Assembly (NCBI GenBank): GCA_002716085.1
Contig: PAYZ01000016.1
Coordinates: 1 to 35,267, forward strand
DNA: 35,267 nucleotides
Direction: 5' to 3'
Source: Methanobacteriota archaeon
Lineage (GTDB): Archaea; Thermoplasmatota; Poseidoniia; Poseidoniales; Thalassarchaeaceae
Under the pieces are notes generated by a model. The model saw nothing but the letters and a program-made list of their open reading frames with translations. It did no database searches and was not told the DNA's origin. This document shows, piece by piece, positions 7,607 through 17,582 of the stretch. The translations under genes and the position numbers were made by a program. Positions within the stretch are counted from its first letter, which is position 1. Each line of letters begins with the position of its first letter.

Positions 7607-9349
7607 ATGAGTAAAGAAAATGGAGTGATATACCGGATTTCCGGGCCAGTTGTGACTGCGACAGGGATAGCCCCGAGGATGTATGAGGTTGTTCGTGTTG
7701 GGAATGAAGGTTTGATGGGAGAAGTAATCGAACTGCATGGAGACCAGTCGGTCATCCAGGTGTATGAGGAGACATCGGGAATAAAACCCGGGGAGCCAGT
7801 GATTAGAACGGGGCAGACACTTTCCGTTCAACTTGGACCCGGTCTGCTGACACAAATCTACGATGGGATCCAAAGGCCTCTTCCGAAGTTGGAGGAGACG
7901 ATGGGAGTTTTCATCACAAGAGGGGTTGATGCTGATGGACTAGACCTGAAGAAAGAATGGGAATTCTTGCCAAAGGTGAAGGTTGGAGACGAGATAAGTC
8001 CTGGACAGGTTATTGGGACTGTCCAAGAAACTGAGACGATCGAGCACAGGGTCATGGTTCCTCCCGGTAAAGGTGGAGTTGTGAAGAGCATAGAATCTGG
8101 GACTTTCAACATCACACAAACAATTTGCAAACTTGAAGATGGGACGGAGATAGCAATGATGCAGGAGTGGCCGGTAAGGCATCCCAGGCCGTTCGTGCAG
8201 AAGTACGCTCCTGATGTTCCACTGATGACTGGGCAGAGAATACTGGACTTCCTATTCCCATTGGCAAAGGGTGGAACAGCTGGAATACCGGGTCCTTTCG
8301 GATCGGGGAAGACCGTCACCCAACAGCAACTCGCGAAGTGGTCAGATGCTCAGATTGTGGTTTACATTGGCTGTGGAGAGCGTGGAAACGAGATGACAGA
8401 GGTACTAGACGAGTTCCCCCACCTGATCGATCCAAACACGAATAAGCCTCTGATGAATAGGACGGTAATGATTGCAAATACTTCGAACATGCCTGTAGCG
8501 GCAAGAGAAGCCTCTGTTTACACGGGCGTGACAATTGCAGAATACTTCCGCGATATGGGATACAATGTGGCACTTATGGCTGACTCGACGAGTAGATGGG
8601 CCGAGGCAATGAGAGAAATCTCCTCTAGACTGGAGGAGATGCCTGGTGAGGAAGGTTATCCTGCATATCTGTCGAGCAGACTTGCTGAATTCTACGAAAG
8701 GGCTGGAAGAGTTCAGACCCTTTCCGGGCAAGACGGTTCTGTGTCCGTCATTGGGGCGGTTTCACCACCTGGCGGAGACATCTCAGAGCCAGTTAGCCAA
8801 GGAACCCTGAGAATAGTGAAGGTTTTCTGGGGCCTAGATGCTGGGCTTGCAAGGCAAAGGCACTTCCCTGCGATCAACTGGCTGAGTTCATACAGCCTCT
8901 ACCCCCAGGCATTAGACCAATGGTATCGAGACAACATCGCTGGAGATTTCCCCGAAGTTAGGACTGAGATTAGTACACTTCTTCAGGTTGAGTCCGAGCT
9001 TCAGGAGATTGTTCAACTGGTGGGATCTGATGCACTTCCGATAGACCAACAGCTAACTCTTGAGGTTGCTAGGATGATCAGGGAGTTCTTCTTGCAACAG
9101 AACGCATTCCACGATGTTGACACATACAGCGACTTGAAACTTCAGTATGACATGGCCAAGGCTATTCTTTCATTCCAAGAAGAAGGTAAGAAAGCGATAG
9201 CAGGAGGTGCCCAACTTGAGGACGTGGTGAACGTCCCGGCCAGAACTGACCTGATGAGGGGTCGTTTCGAGAAGGGCTATGACAGCAAGATAGACGATCT
9301 CGTATCGGAGATGGGTAAACAGATTGCTGCAAGCATGGAGGGAAACTGA
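7607..9349 (+). CDS. atpA: A-type ATP synthase catalytic subunit A
   Basis: Catalytic nucleotide-binding subunit A of the A1 head. The 580-residue protein carries the P-loop GPFGSGKT at residues 229-236, the preceding non-homologous region typical of A subunits, and conserved segments [32 protein letters not shown] and GAVSPPGGD. The frame opens at a GTG at 7598, but the ATG at 7607 has GGAAGTG at the right spacing and gives the standard N-terminus. Length is normal and nothing suggests an intein, which is common at this P-loop in other archaea. Confidence 0.98.
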   Translation: MSKENGVIYRISGPVVTATGIAPRMYEVVRVGNEGLMGEVIELHGDQSVIQVYEETSGIKPGEPVIRTGQTLSVQLGPGLLTQIYDGIQRPLPKLEETMGVFITRGVDADGLDLKKEWEFLPKVKVGDEISPGQVIGTVQETETIEHRVMVPPGKGGVVKSIESGTFNITQTICKLEDGTEIAMMQEWPVRHPRPFVQKYAPDVPLMTGQRILDFLFPLAKGGTAGIPGPFGSGKTVTQQQLAKWSDAQIVVYIGCGERGNEMTEVLDEFPHLIDPNTNKPLMNRTVMIANTSNMPVAAREASVYTGVTIAEYFRDMGYNVALMADSTSRWAEAMREISSRLEEMPGEEGYPAYLSSRLAEFYERAGRVQTLSGQDGSVSVIGAVSPPGGDISEPVSQGTLRIVKVFWGLDAGLARQRHFPAINWLSSYSLYPQALDQWYRDNIAGDFPEVRTEISTLLQVESELQEIVQLVGSDALPIDQQLTLEVARMIREFFLQQNAFHDVDTYSDLKLQYDMAKAILSFQEEGKKAIAGGAQLEDVVNVPARTDLMRGRFEKGYDSKIDDLVSEMGKQIAASMEGN

Positions 9350-9358
9350 GGTGATAGT

Positions 9359-10753
9359 ATGACAGGAAAAGAGTACAGAACAATTACGGACGTGAAGGGA
9401 CCACTAGTGTTCCTAAACAAAACAGAGCCGGTTTCATTCGGTGAGATTGTCCAGCTGAGGCTTAGTGATGGATCGATGAAGAACGGCCAGGTTCTTGACA
9501 CATCGGATGAGCAAGTTATCGTGCAAGTTTTCGAGGGAACGGCATCCGTAGACAGGCAAACCGGAGTTAAATTCCTTGGAGACGTATTCAAGCTACCCGT
9601 AAGCAAGGGGCTAATCGGGAGGATTCTAGATGGCGCAGGCAGACCCAGAGACGGTGGTCCTGAGATTGTTGCCGACGAAATGGCGGACATCATTGGAGCT
9701 GCAATAAATCCATACTCAAGACAGAGTCCGGAGTCTTTCATCCAGACGGGAATTTCTGCAATAGACGCATGCACATCCCTCGTTCGTGGCCAAAAGCTTC
9801 CCATCTTCAGTGCCAGTGGACTCCCTCACAACGATATCGCCCTACAGATCGCTAGACAAGCCAAGCTTGTTGGTAGCGATGATGATTTCGTGGTAGTTTT
9901 CTGTGCAATGGGGATTACTGCAGAAGAGTACAACTTCTTCGTCCACGACCTAGAGAGAACGGGAGCCCTAGAGAACGCCGTTCTATTCGTTAACCTAGCA
10001 GATGACCCTGCAGTCGAGAGGTTGATTACTCCGCGATTAGCATTAACTGCGGCAGAATATCTGGCATTTGAGCACGATTATCACGTCCTCGTAATCTATA
10101 CCGACATGACAAACTACTGCGAGTCTTTGAGACAAATAGGTGCAGCAAGAGAAGAGGTTCCGGGAAGGAGAGGTTACCCCGGATACATGTATACCGATCT
10201 TGCAATGCTATACGAGAGAGCGGGATTGGTGAAGGGGAAGAAGGGGTCTATCACCCAGTTCCCAATTTTGACTATGCCAGGAGACGACATCACCCATCCA
10301 ATTCCTGATCTTTCAGGATACATTACCGAGGGACAGATTGTAATTTCCAGGGAATTGCACCAGAAGGGGATTTATCCCCCAATAAACGTCCTTCCATCAC
10401 TCAGTAGGCTCATGAATGCAGGAATCGGACCGGGAAAGACCAGGGAAGATCACAAATCGGTTTCAGACCAACTATACGCAGCATACGCTCAAGGAAGAGA
10501 GCTTAGGGGGCTTGTTGCCATCGTAGGAGAGGATGCTCTGAATGAGAGGGACTTACAACTTCTGAAGTTCGCAGATATCTTCGAAGATCAGTTCCTAAGA
10601 CAGAGCAGGGATGAGGATCGCTCGATTAACGAGGGTACTCTAGACCTTGCTTGGAATCTTCTTTCTAATATCGAGACAAAGTATCTGGTGAGGCTAGACC
10701 AGAAATGGATTGACAAGTACCACCCAACTGACAAGAAGGAAGCATTAGATTAG
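9359..10753 (+). CDS. atpB: A-type ATP synthase subunit B
   Basis: Non-catalytic subunit B, alternating with A in the A1 hexamer. The 464-residue protein has [20 protein letters not shown] followed by [18 protein letters not shown], which replaces the P-loop of the catalytic subunit, and the [21 protein letters not shown]-like segment (here [18 protein letters not shown]). The ATG at 9359 follows GAGGTGA. It directly follows atpA by 9 bases and precedes atpD by 12. Confidence 0.98.
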   Translation: MTGKEYRTITDVKGPLVFLNKTEPVSFGEIVQLRLSDGSMKNGQVLDTSDEQVIVQVFEGTASVDRQTGVKFLGDVFKLPVSKGLIGRILDGAGRPRDGGPEIVADEMADIIGAAINPYSRQSPESFIQTGISAIDACTSLVRGQKLPIFSASGLPHNDIALQIARQAKLVGSDDDFVVVFCAMGITAEEYNFFVHDLERTGALENAVLFVNLADDPAVERLITPRLALTAAEYLAFEHDYHVLVIYTDMTNYCESLRQIGAAREEVPGRRGYPGYMYTDLAMLYERAGLVKGKKGSITQFPILTMPGDDITHPIPDLSGYITEGQIVISRELHQKGIYPPINVLPSLSRLMNAGIGPGKTREDHKSVSDQLYAAYAQGRELRGLVAIVGEDALNERDLQLLKFADIFEDQFLRQSRDEDRSINEGTLDLAWNLLSNIETKYLVRLDQKWIDKYHPTDKKEALD

Positions 10754-10765
10754 GGGGTGTTGCTG

Positions 10766-11383
10766 ATGGCTCTTGATATCAAACCTACTAGGTCGGAGCT
10801 GATCAACCTGAAAAGGAGGATTAAGCAAACTTCTAGTGGCTACAACCTTCTAAAGATGAAGAGGGATGGACTATTCCATGAGTTCAGGACTCTACTCTCA
10901 GAGATGATCGCTGCGAGGGAAGAATTAGTTGGAACGTATAGGGAGGCCCTCCAGGCAATCAATCTAGCTTCATCTATCGAAGGTGGATTGGCCGTGAAGA
11001 GTGCGGCCATTGCGGCTTCTAAGCATCCAGAAGTTGAGGTTTCTAAGAGGAATATAATGGGAGTGGTGGTTCCTAAGGTTGAGGGTCAGAATCTCAAGCT
11101 CTCGGCTGAAGACAGGGGGCTAGGTATTGTGGGTGGATCGCCATATATTGACGAAGCAGCTGATGCTTATTCCCTCCTAGTTGAGAAAGTTGTGAAGGCG
11201 GCTGAAATGGAAGCAACGCTGAAGAGGCTTCTAGAGGAGATTGAGGCCACGAAGAGGAGGGTTAATGCCCTAGAGTTCAAGGTAATCCCTGAGATGAAAG
11301 AGGCACAGACATTCATACAACTCCGGCTTGAGGAGATGGAGAGAGAGGAGACTTTCCGCTTGAAGCGATTCAAGAACAAGTGA
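10766..11383 (+). CDS. atpD: A-type ATP synthase subunit D (central rotor shaft)
   Basis: Central-shaft subunit D. The 205-residue protein has the antiparallel coiled-coil ends of the family: the N-terminal PTRSELINLKRRIKQTSSGY and LLKMKRDGL segments and the C-terminal RRVNALEFKVIPEMKEAQTF segment. The ATG at 10766 was chosen because GGGGGTG lies seven bases upstream and the family begins M-ALDIKPTRSEL. The stop overlaps the GTG of the next gene in a GTGA junction, which suggests translational coupling to a membrane protein outside the synthase. Confidence 0.96.
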   Translation: MALDIKPTRSELINLKRRIKQTSSGYNLLKMKRDGLFHEFRTLLSEMIAAREELVGTYREALQAINLASSIEGGLAVKSAAIAASKHPEVEVSKRNIMGVVVPKVEGQNLKLSAEDRGLGIVGGSPYIDEAADAYSLLVEKVVKAAEMEATLKRLLEEIEATKRRVNALEFKVIPEMKEAQTFIQLRLEEMEREETFRLKRFKNK

Positions 11384-13839
11384 GTTCTGAGAGAGCAGGG
11401 GTAAAATCAGACTTCCCTCGGGCATTGTCCGGGTGTGTGGCGCTAGTGGATGACAAAATCGTAATCGATACAGAGACCTGGGGAGCCAGGGAGCTATTCG
11501 AGGTGATTTGCTCGAGATACTTCGAGCTTGGCAATGAGGGGGCATATCCCCCTTCCTGGGAGGTCGATGGAGTTGATGGCCAAGATGTTAGTTCTCAGCT
11601 AACAAAACTAAACCAGCATATTGAATCTATGGGAATGGTCGGTTCATTGGATGAAAGCAACCCGCCAGTACTTTCCATCTCCAAGCTACCTCCAAGTCGA
11701 GACGTGATGGCACCTTGGCAGCAAATGCTTCTCTGGGGGGTTATGGCCCTCTTCCTAACCTCAGTGGGTTCGTTCTGGATCTCAGCGTATGGTCATGGAA
11801 GTAATCCCGCAGGAGTAAGCCCTCTCTTCCAAGCTCTACTTTACTTCTCTATGCCAATTATTCTCACTCTAATAATAGCTAGTAATCTTCGACTCAAAGT
11901 TGCGAGATGGTTTGATGTTGAAATTGGGCACATTGTACCAATAGTTCTCCCAATCCCCAGTTGGTGGGCCTTCGGGATTGCAGGGGCTCTTGGCCAGAAG
12001 AGGGTTGATCTGACTCCCATTCCTAGCAGGAGGGCTCTTGGTTCTATAGAATTGGTAGTCCCGTTGGTCCTTTTCTTATCGGGGACTATCCTGACAGTTG
12101 CTGGACTTCTGATGACCCCCAGTTATCCCCCCGATCTGGAAAGAAGCCCTGTAATTTTCGATACAAACCTACTATCGGGATCAATTCTGGATTCTTGGTT
12201 AGAAGACGAAGTGGCCATTAGATTACAGTGGCTACATCCTATGGGAATTGCCGGCATAGGGCTTTCCATAGTTGGATGGGGGCTCATCTTGCCCATCCCG
12301 GGACTTCCTGGGGACAGATTGCTTCAATCCATATTGGGCCCTTCAGAGACAATGAAGGGATCGACGCAGACTTCGATATTCTTAGCTTCCCTGTTTGTGA
12401 TGGTTGTTGTTTTCGCGACTGCCAAATGGACGCCATGGGTTTTCTTAGCATTCGTTGCTGCTTGGCAGAGATTCAATCCGGACGGTTCGAATCAACCCTT
12501 AGTTCTTGATGAGCATTCAAGATTAGATGACCACGTTCGAAGTAGGTTCGTAGCAATTGCTGCAATCATATTATTCGCGGGACTTCCTGCTCCTGTTCCA
12601 TCTCTCGAGATGGAGAGTTACGATTCGGGGATCTCCACATCCGAATGGCCCGAAGAGTTGCAATTCTCCACTGGGGATGAGAAGACGTTGAACTTAGACC
12701 TAAAACCAGAGGGAGTCCTGCCAGTCTCAGGATGGGTCCAGATCAGGATAGAAGGAGCAGATGCAGATAACTGGGAATTAAGTTGGCCCTGTTCGGAAAA
12801 TTCTGCGTCGTGTAGATTCCAGGGAGTAACACAAACTGAGACAAAGGAGTTCTCCCTCACTATCACGCCCCCAGAAGGGGACATCTTGCCCCATCTCCTC
12901 ATCATCCTACTGGAAATCCCGGGATTTGAGAAAGAGCATGTCATCCTAATGACGAATTCATCCCAAGTGGGCCCAAAGGATCCTTTCTGGAGTTTCAATG
13001 GAGATTCGGAGAGTCCATTGATATGTTCAGATATACTAATTGGTGAGGAAGGGGGGAATATAACAATTGAAGACTCATATTGGTACTTTTCTAGCGATAG
13101 CAACATGACCCCTGGATTGCAAGAAGTTTGTCTGGAGGGCCACCCCGGGGCTATTCAGAGATCTTCGAATCAAGACAAGCAAGGTAGGGCATATGCTCCG
13201 GGATTGATCCTACGAAGTGGCAATGATACATTCGGACCGTGGAGAATGGCGATTCATGATTCTGGAAATAGGCTTCAAGTGGATGGGGAATGGTTGGTTC
13301 CAGAGGGCTTCGCCGCTAATGGAAGCGTCCTGATCCATTCCGACTTAGGGTCTGCTTTCTGCCCTTCAAGGGAAGTAATTGCCGAGGTAGACACTGACTC
13401 AAACTGGAGCTACAAGATGGAGAATTACTCTGCAGTTAGGTTGACTGGGGGTTTTCTTGGAAAGGGGTCTCTCTGGTTGGGAACAACTGGTTGGTTAGCT
13501 GTTTGCAATGAAGAATCGATGGTACAGTATAGGATAGAGGAATCCGTGGATGTATTCATCTCTCCGGGGGGCATAGAAAGTGGGTTGAATGATGGGAATT
13601 TTTGGATACACAATAGGGACCAAAGAATTCTAAGCGTGTCGGTTGAGATGCATGGCGATTCTACGGAAGGTGGAATTTGGGACGTGGATTATCCTAATGA
13701 GATTATCAATGGGAGTGTGGCAATGGCTAGTGCGATTTCAGATGGTCGAGATGACCTAGAAAGATCGATTTGGGTTTCTGCTGACTCTTTTGGAGTCATA
13801 ATTCACCTCTCGGCAAGGTGTCCCGTGGGAGGCTGTTGA
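11380..13839 (+). CDS. Membrane protein resembling a site-2 protease (M50/EGY1-like) without catalytic motifs
   Basis: 819-residue membrane protein. A soluble N-terminus (1-110) is followed by several membrane helices (about 113-134, 152-169, 225-245, 286-306, 332-362, 389-402) and a large C-terminal domain of about 410 residues that looks beta-rich. The core follows the layout of EGY1-type site-2 proteases: IPSWWAFGIAGAL then a 'TPIPSRRALGSIELVVPLVLF' type segment matches their GSFGAITQFKS and membrane segment, and LHPMGIAGIG...LILPIPGLPGDRLL matches HPLAFAGW...NLLPVGxLDGGR. The zinc-binding HExxH should fall near residues 165-176, where ASNLRLKVARW stands instead, and the LDG aspartate position reads LPGD. 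It is therefore probably a pseudoprotease. The GTG start overlaps atpD by 4 bases. Fold resemblance was judged by eye. Confidence 0.7.
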   Translation: MSSERAGVKSDFPRALSGCVALVDDKIVIDTETWGARELFEVICSRYFELGNEGAYPPSWEVDGVDGQDVSSQLTKLNQHIESMGMVGSLDESNPPVLSISKLPPSRDVMAPWQQMLLWGVMALFLTSVGSFWISAYGHGSNPAGVSPLFQALLYFSMPIILTLIIASNLRLKVARWFDVEIGHIVPIVLPIPSWWAFGIAGALGQKRVDLTPIPSRRALGSIELVVPLVLFLSGTILTVAGLLMTPSYPPDLERSPVIFDTNLLSGSILDSWLEDEVAIRLQWLHPMGIAGIGLSIVGWGLILPIPGLPGDRLLQSILGPSETMKGSTQTSIFLASLFVMVVVFATAKWTPWVFLAFVAAWQRFNPDGSNQPLVLDEHSRLDDHVRSRFVAIAAIILFAGLPAPVPSLEMESYDSGISTSEWPEELQFSTGDEKTLNLDLKPEGVLPVSGWVQIRIEGADADNWELSWPCSENSASCRFQGVTQTETKEFSLTITPPEGDILPHLLIILLEIPGFEKEHVILMTNSSQVGPKDPFWSFNGDSESPLICSDILIGEEGGNITIEDSYWYFSSDSNMTPGLQEVCLEGHPGAIQRSSNQDKQGRAYAPGLILRSGNDTFGPWRMAIHDSGNRLQVDGEWLVPEGFAANGSVLIHSDLGSAFCPSREVIAEVDTDSNWSYKMENYSAVRLTGGFLGKGSLWLGTTGWLAVCNEESMVQYRIEESVDVFISPGGIESGLNDGNFWIHNRDQRILSVSVEMHGDSTEGGIWDVDYPNEIINGSVAMASAISDGRDDLERSIWVSADSFGVIIHLSARCPVGGC

Positions 13840-14790
13840 TTGAGAATAGCGGTACTGGGAGTAGGTTCGATTGGGTCTGTCCTAGTAGGTTGCTTATCTG
13901 ACACAGATGCAGAGATAGTTTGTGTTTCAAGGGGAATTTCGGCCCAATATATTTCTTCGGGAATCGTCCTCCATTCCCCCGAGGGTTCAGTTGAAATGAT
14001 TCCTGGAGAGAGGTATTTTCTATTGGATAGCGAAAAAGGACCAATGCCTGAGGAGATAATGGGTTCGTGCGAGGTAGCAATATTGGCCGGCAAGGCATCG
14101 TCTACTCCTGCCCTTTCTTCCATTGCAGAAGATCTTCTTACGTCAAACGGATTCGCGATGAGCATACAGAATGGCTTGGGAAATTACGAGACGATGGTCC
14201 GAAGAGTAGGGATAAAAAGGACCATTGGAGGCTCGACCACTCACTCTTCTTGGAGAGATGGGGAAGGGTCTGTTTACTGGACTGGGAGAGGATCGATAGA
14301 GCTGGGAAAAATGGATGGATCGGATCCAGATCCGATGCACTCCGAGTTTATTGCCATTCTTGATGAAGCTGGGCTAAGCCCCATATGGTCCAAGGACATT
14401 AACAAAACAATCTGGAGGAAGCTTCTCATCAATGTCGCGATAAACCCGGTTTGTGCAATAGCTGGAGTGAGGAACGGCGCATTGCTAGAGGTTCCGGAAC
14501 TATGGATTCAGTCGTTAGAGGCTATGAGAGAAGCTGAGGCTGTGGCTCGGGCATCGGGAGTTAATCTGGGTGAGTCAGATTCTGAGGACTACCTAAGAAA
14601 AGTAATTGAAGCGACATCGGAGAATAGAGTCTCCATGCTGCAAGATCTGATGGCTGGAAGAAAGACTGAGATTGACGTCCTGAGTGGTGCCGTTATAGCG
14701 AAGGGGGAGGAATTGGGTTTGGCCACCCCAAGGAATGAGACGCTCTTGGCCCTAATTAAGGGGATCGAGATGTCTCAACATCTCGATTAG
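13840..14790 (+). CDS. panE: Ketopantoate reductase family protein (PanE/ApbA-like)
   Basis: NADPH-dependent 2-dehydropantoate reductase family, acting in pantoate and CoA synthesis. The 316-residue protein starts with the nucleotide-binding GVGSIGSVL motif. It carries SIQNGLGN (the conserved Asn) and KDINKTIWRKLLINVAINP, where the catalytic Lys of the family sits. A late conserved segment reads SMLQDLMAGRKTEIDVLSGAV. The start is a TTG immediately after the previous stop, supported by GGGAGG at 13827-13832 seven bases upstream. Its stop overlaps the stop of the convergent fpg gene (TTAG). A CoA-synthesis fusion gene lies at the other end of the window. Confidence 0.92.
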   Translation: MRIAVLGVGSIGSVLVGCLSDTDAEIVCVSRGISAQYISSGIVLHSPEGSVEMIPGERYFLLDSEKGPMPEEIMGSCEVAILAGKASSTPALSSIAEDLLTSNGFAMSIQNGLGNYETMVRRVGIKRTIGGSTTHSSWRDGEGSVYWTGRGSIELGKMDGSDPDPMHSEFIAILDEAGLSPIWSKDINKTIWRKLLINVAINPVCAIAGVRNGALLEVPELWIQSLEAMREAEAVARASGVNLGESDSEDYLRKVIEATSENRVSMLQDLMAGRKTEIDVLSGAVIAKGEELGLATPRNETLLALIKGIEMSQHLD

Positions 14791-15680
14791 CGTTGACAGC
14801 TTGAGCAGAAGAATGTGGATCTATTTGACTGAACTATCCTCTTCACAACCCCCTCGCAAGATTCCCTAAGACAGTCCTGACCCTCCCTCCCATAGACAAG
14901 AAAGTTATGAACAAAGTAACCCAAAGCTTCCTCGCCTCCCACTCCTCGGAAGTCCTGAAGTGTTGAGCCTCCGGCATCTATGGCCTCAGTAATGACATCA
15001 TGGGTAGCAGCGGTAATTCTCTCTACCCGATTTGAGACTCCAGATTTTCCCGCAACACTGCTGGCCTTTCTCCTAGGAGATACGCATGCCCTATGTAAGA
15101 TTTCACAGACATAGATATTGCCCAAGCCAGCGACAACTCTCTGATCAAGTAAAGCGGATTTTATTGGAGTTCTCTTGCCCCTGAGTCCTTCTGCAAGTTG
15201 AGATGGAGTTAGGTGATCAGGAGTAGGTTCTGGCCCGATATCTTTGAGAAGCTTATGTGTTTCTTGCTCTGCTGAAGGGAAGCAGTCCATGAATCCGAAT
15301 CTACGATGGTCGGAGTAAACTGCTCTGCTGCCGTTTTCCAAGAAAATTACCACCCAGTCATGAGGGCCGTCTCCACTACCTACTGGTGCACCATTGGCAA
15401 ATCTGCCGGGAGTGCTCTCAATTTCGTCGCCGAGAAGAGTCCACCGACCACTCATGCCAAGATGGCATAACCAGGTTATCCCCCCCTGGAGTCGGATTAG
15501 GAGATATTTTGCTCTTCTTTCGACTCTCTCAACTACTCTGTCCCTGATGGTCGAAGAGAAGTTTTCGGGGAAGGGGAATCTTAGGTCATTTCGGCGAATT
15601 TCTACATCTGCAACCATATGGCCAGACATATGTCTCTCTAATCCGAGTCGGACAGTCTCGACCTCGGGCAACTCGGGCAT
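14787..15680 (-). CDS. mutM: Formamidopyrimidine-DNA glycosylase (Fpg/MutM)
   Basis: Base-excision repair glycosylase and AP lyase for oxidised purines such as 8-oxoguanine. The 297-residue protein begins MPELPEVETVR with the catalytic Pro2 and Glu3. It has the catalytic Lys of the KYLL segment near residue 57, the helix-two-turn-helix segment GLGNIYVCEILHRA and a C-terminal zinc finger ending STFFCSSCQ. The finger spacing is C-x4-C then C-x2-C, slightly wider in the first knuckle than the common C-x2-C. The frame is open 17 codons upstream of 15680, but only the ATG at 15680 exposes Pro2, so it is the start. Fpg is common in bacteria and uncommon in archaea, which suggests transfer. Confidence 0.96.
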   Translation of the reverse strand: MPELPEVETVRLGLERHMSGHMVADVEIRRNDLRFPFPENFSSTIRDRVVERVERRAKYLLIRLQGGITWLCHLGMSGRWTLLGDEIESTPGRFANGAPVGSGDGPHDWVVIFLENGSRAVYSDHRRFGFMDCFPSAEQETHKLLKDIGPEPTPDHLTPSQLAEGLRGKRTPIKSALLDQRVVAGLGNIYVCEILHRACVSPRRKASSVAGKSGVSNRVERITAATHDVITEAIDAGGSTLQDFRGVGGEEALGYFVHNFLVYGREGQDCLRESCEGVVKRIVQSNRSTFFCSSCQR

Positions 15681-15744
15681 GGATGGTCTGAATACTGGTT
15701 GTCCATTACCTTTCTTGACTCCAATTGTCAAGAATAGATTGTAC

Positions 15745-16446
15745 TTAATTCAAGGTGCATCTGAAGACAACATGCTGCTCCTCAAGGCCAGAAATATCTA
15801 TTCTCTCTAGCAAATCCAGATTTGAATCTAGCAATATTCCTTCAGCCTTGTCGAATCTGGATTGGTCATCGCCATCGGCGGACCTCTCACTTGCAGCTTT
15901 CAGACTAAGAAGTGCTATCCCGCCATGTTTCAAGAAAGATGTAGTCATCCTAACGAATGTTAGAGCTTGGTCCGCGATACTGAGATCCTGATGAATCCAA
16001 TCTGCCTTGTCCCTAATGAAGGGGGAAACCTGCATAGGTATTCTAGCATCTCCTAGTACGGGAACTAGGCCTCTCCTTACTTCTGATAAGGAAACTAGGT
16101 CCCTGACCATCCTGGGCGAGATCTCCACGGCAACGACTTGGCCATTGTGGTGATTCTGCGAACCGCAAACTATGTCGTGAATGTGACTAACCGTACTTCC
16201 GCTTGAAGCACCGAGATACAAACAGGTGGAGCTCTTTTCAGGCAGTAGTAGGGATGGATCAGAATTTGTCTTCACTAAGGCTGCTGCCACCTTGGACCTA
16301 GTATGGTCCCATCTCCTCCACTCGATTCTTCCTTCTCTCTTCCTCCTCTCACTACCTACTGATGAGCCCTTTACTGCGTTGCGGGTCCAAAGGGTTCTGC
16401 CTTCCTTCCTTACCCCCCATCCAAGAGATTTTGTTTTTTTGCCCAA
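15745..16446 (-). CDS. flpA: Fibrillarin-like rRNA/tRNA 2'-O-methyltransferase
   Basis: Catalytic subunit of archaeal C/D box RNPs, using SAM to 2'-O-methylate RNA guided by C/D RNAs. The 233-residue protein shows the family's YLGASSGSTVSHIHDIV (motif I), VVAVEISPRMVRDL, LVPVLGDARIP and HQDLSIADQ, and ends in EEQHVVFRC. The frame stays open back into nop5 to 16599. The TTG at 16446 was chosen: it has a GGAGATG ribosome site overlapping the nop5 end, leaves 4 bases after the nop5 stop and gives the normal family length of about 230. The start region contains an A7 run, discussed among the findings. Confidence 0.93.
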   Translation of the reverse strand: MGKKTKSLGWGVRKEGRTLWTRNAVKGSSVGSERRKREGRIEWRRWDHTRSKVAAALVKTNSDPSLLLPEKSSTCLYLGASSGSTVSHIHDIVCGSQNHHNGQVVAVEISPRMVRDLVSLSEVRRGLVPVLGDARIPMQVSPFIRDKADWIHQDLSIADQALTFVRMTTSFLKHGGIALLSLKAASERSADGDDQSRFDKAEGILLDSNLDLLERIDISGLEEQHVVFRCTLN

Positions 16447-16450
16447 GAAA

Positions 16451-17455
16451 TCATCTCCTCTTTGGAGGCCTGGGGAATTTTTCTCTAATCGCTTCGATCT
16501 CGGAATAAATCTCCTCAACCTTCTTTTCGTCCCATGGTTCACCACCAAAGTGATCGATTCTGGAAGCAATGCTTGCCTTTCCTGCAATGAAGCGAGCAAG
16601 CTTGCCTCTTATCCATCTTGGTGATCGGCTAATCTGGGGCAAAGAGAAAAGAATTGCACCATGCTTGGGCGGAGGTGCCCCTCTACGATGTGCCGCCATG
16701 GCTGCATGGGCCCCTAGAACCTGCAGAGATCCAGATGGCATTCGAGCCAATCTCTCCCTGCTCCCAGCAAGAGTCACCATTTTCGCCGCGGAAATAGGGC
16801 CTAGTAGAGCGCTTAGGGATGGAACATAAGAAACTGCCAAGTCTCTAATTGCCCCTTCTTGCATATTCAACAATTTAGAAGCCTCGATCACATTGGAGGA
16901 TAGGGATCTAAGAGCTTCCCACTCTGATTTTGAAGGGAGATGCTTCGGTTTCGCGACGCCTAGTTTTTCGGCGGCTTCGGAAATCTCGGTTGAGTCTGAT
17001 ATTGAAGCTGGTATTTCCCCCCTCTGGGAATCAAGGTCGACCTCCGTAATGAATAGTCCTGCCCACTCTACACAGCGAGACTCAGCCGTATTCCATGATG
17101 ACCTTAGCTCTTTAGCAGATGACACTAGCATGTCCAGTCGCCTATCTATATCTCCCGATGAGTCGGCCACGCCCATCTTTGCAAGTTTCTCTGTAGCACT
17201 AAGAAAGAGGAGTTGCAAGTCAGGGCCTTGCTCTGGCCAATTATTGTCTGACAAGTTCCCCAATGGATCTACTATGGCATCTGGGAATCTCTCTTCCAGA
17301 GTGATAACCTCGGGCGTTTTCCTTCCGAGTTGCATTTTTCTGAGCCTCTCAGCGATACTAGTCTGAGTCATTCTACCATCCCAGTATAACTCGTCGTGAA
17401 TGTTCCCTTCTCCATCCAAAACCCTAGCTAATCGCCAATCGAAGTGGATTTTCAC
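16451..17455 (-). CDS. nop5: Nop5 (Nop56/58 family) C/D box RNP scaffold
   Basis: Scaffold of the C/D box methylation RNP that binds fibrillarin through its N-terminal domain and L7Ae-bound RNA through its NOP domain. The NOP domain is plain: SYVPSLSALLGPISAAKMV, AGSRERLARMPSGSLQVLGA, and PPKHGAILFSLPQI with RWIRGKLARFIAGKASIASRID. The lysine-rich eukaryotic tail is absent. The frame opens at a TTG at 17509, but the GTG at 17455 begins the first beta strand and follows a run of eight G. The start is not certain; TTG at 17467 is another option. It is the first gene of a two-gene operon with fibrillarin and diverges from TFS. Confidence 0.93.
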   Translation of the reverse strand: MKIHFDWRLARVLDGEGNIHDELYWDGRMTQTSIAERLRKMQLGRKTPEVITLEERFPDAIVDPLGNLSDNNWPEQGPDLQLLFLSATEKLAKMGVADSSGDIDRRLDMLVSSAKELRSSWNTAESRCVEWAGLFITEVDLDSQRGEIPASISDSTEISEAAEKLGVAKPKHLPSKSEWEALRSLSSNVIEASKLLNMQEGAIRDLAVSYVPSLSALLGPISAAKMVTLAGSRERLARMPSGSLQVLGAHAAMAAHRRGAPPPKHGAILFSLPQISRSPRWIRGKLARFIAGKASIASRIDHFGGEPWDEKKVEEIYSEIEAIREKFPRPPKRR

Positions 17456-17582
17456 AACCCCCCCCAACAGGCATTTCCGCTTGAACGGTGCGGATTGGAG
17501 GAGAAGCAAGAACGAATAGTTGAATAGTCTGGAGGTTCAGCGTTACATGGTTCTCGTTAATGAGATAATGGAGGATGAGGTA

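Noticed and set aside
7858-8319. 153-codon minus-strand frame
   Set aside because: It lies fully within atpA, which is conserved over its full length.
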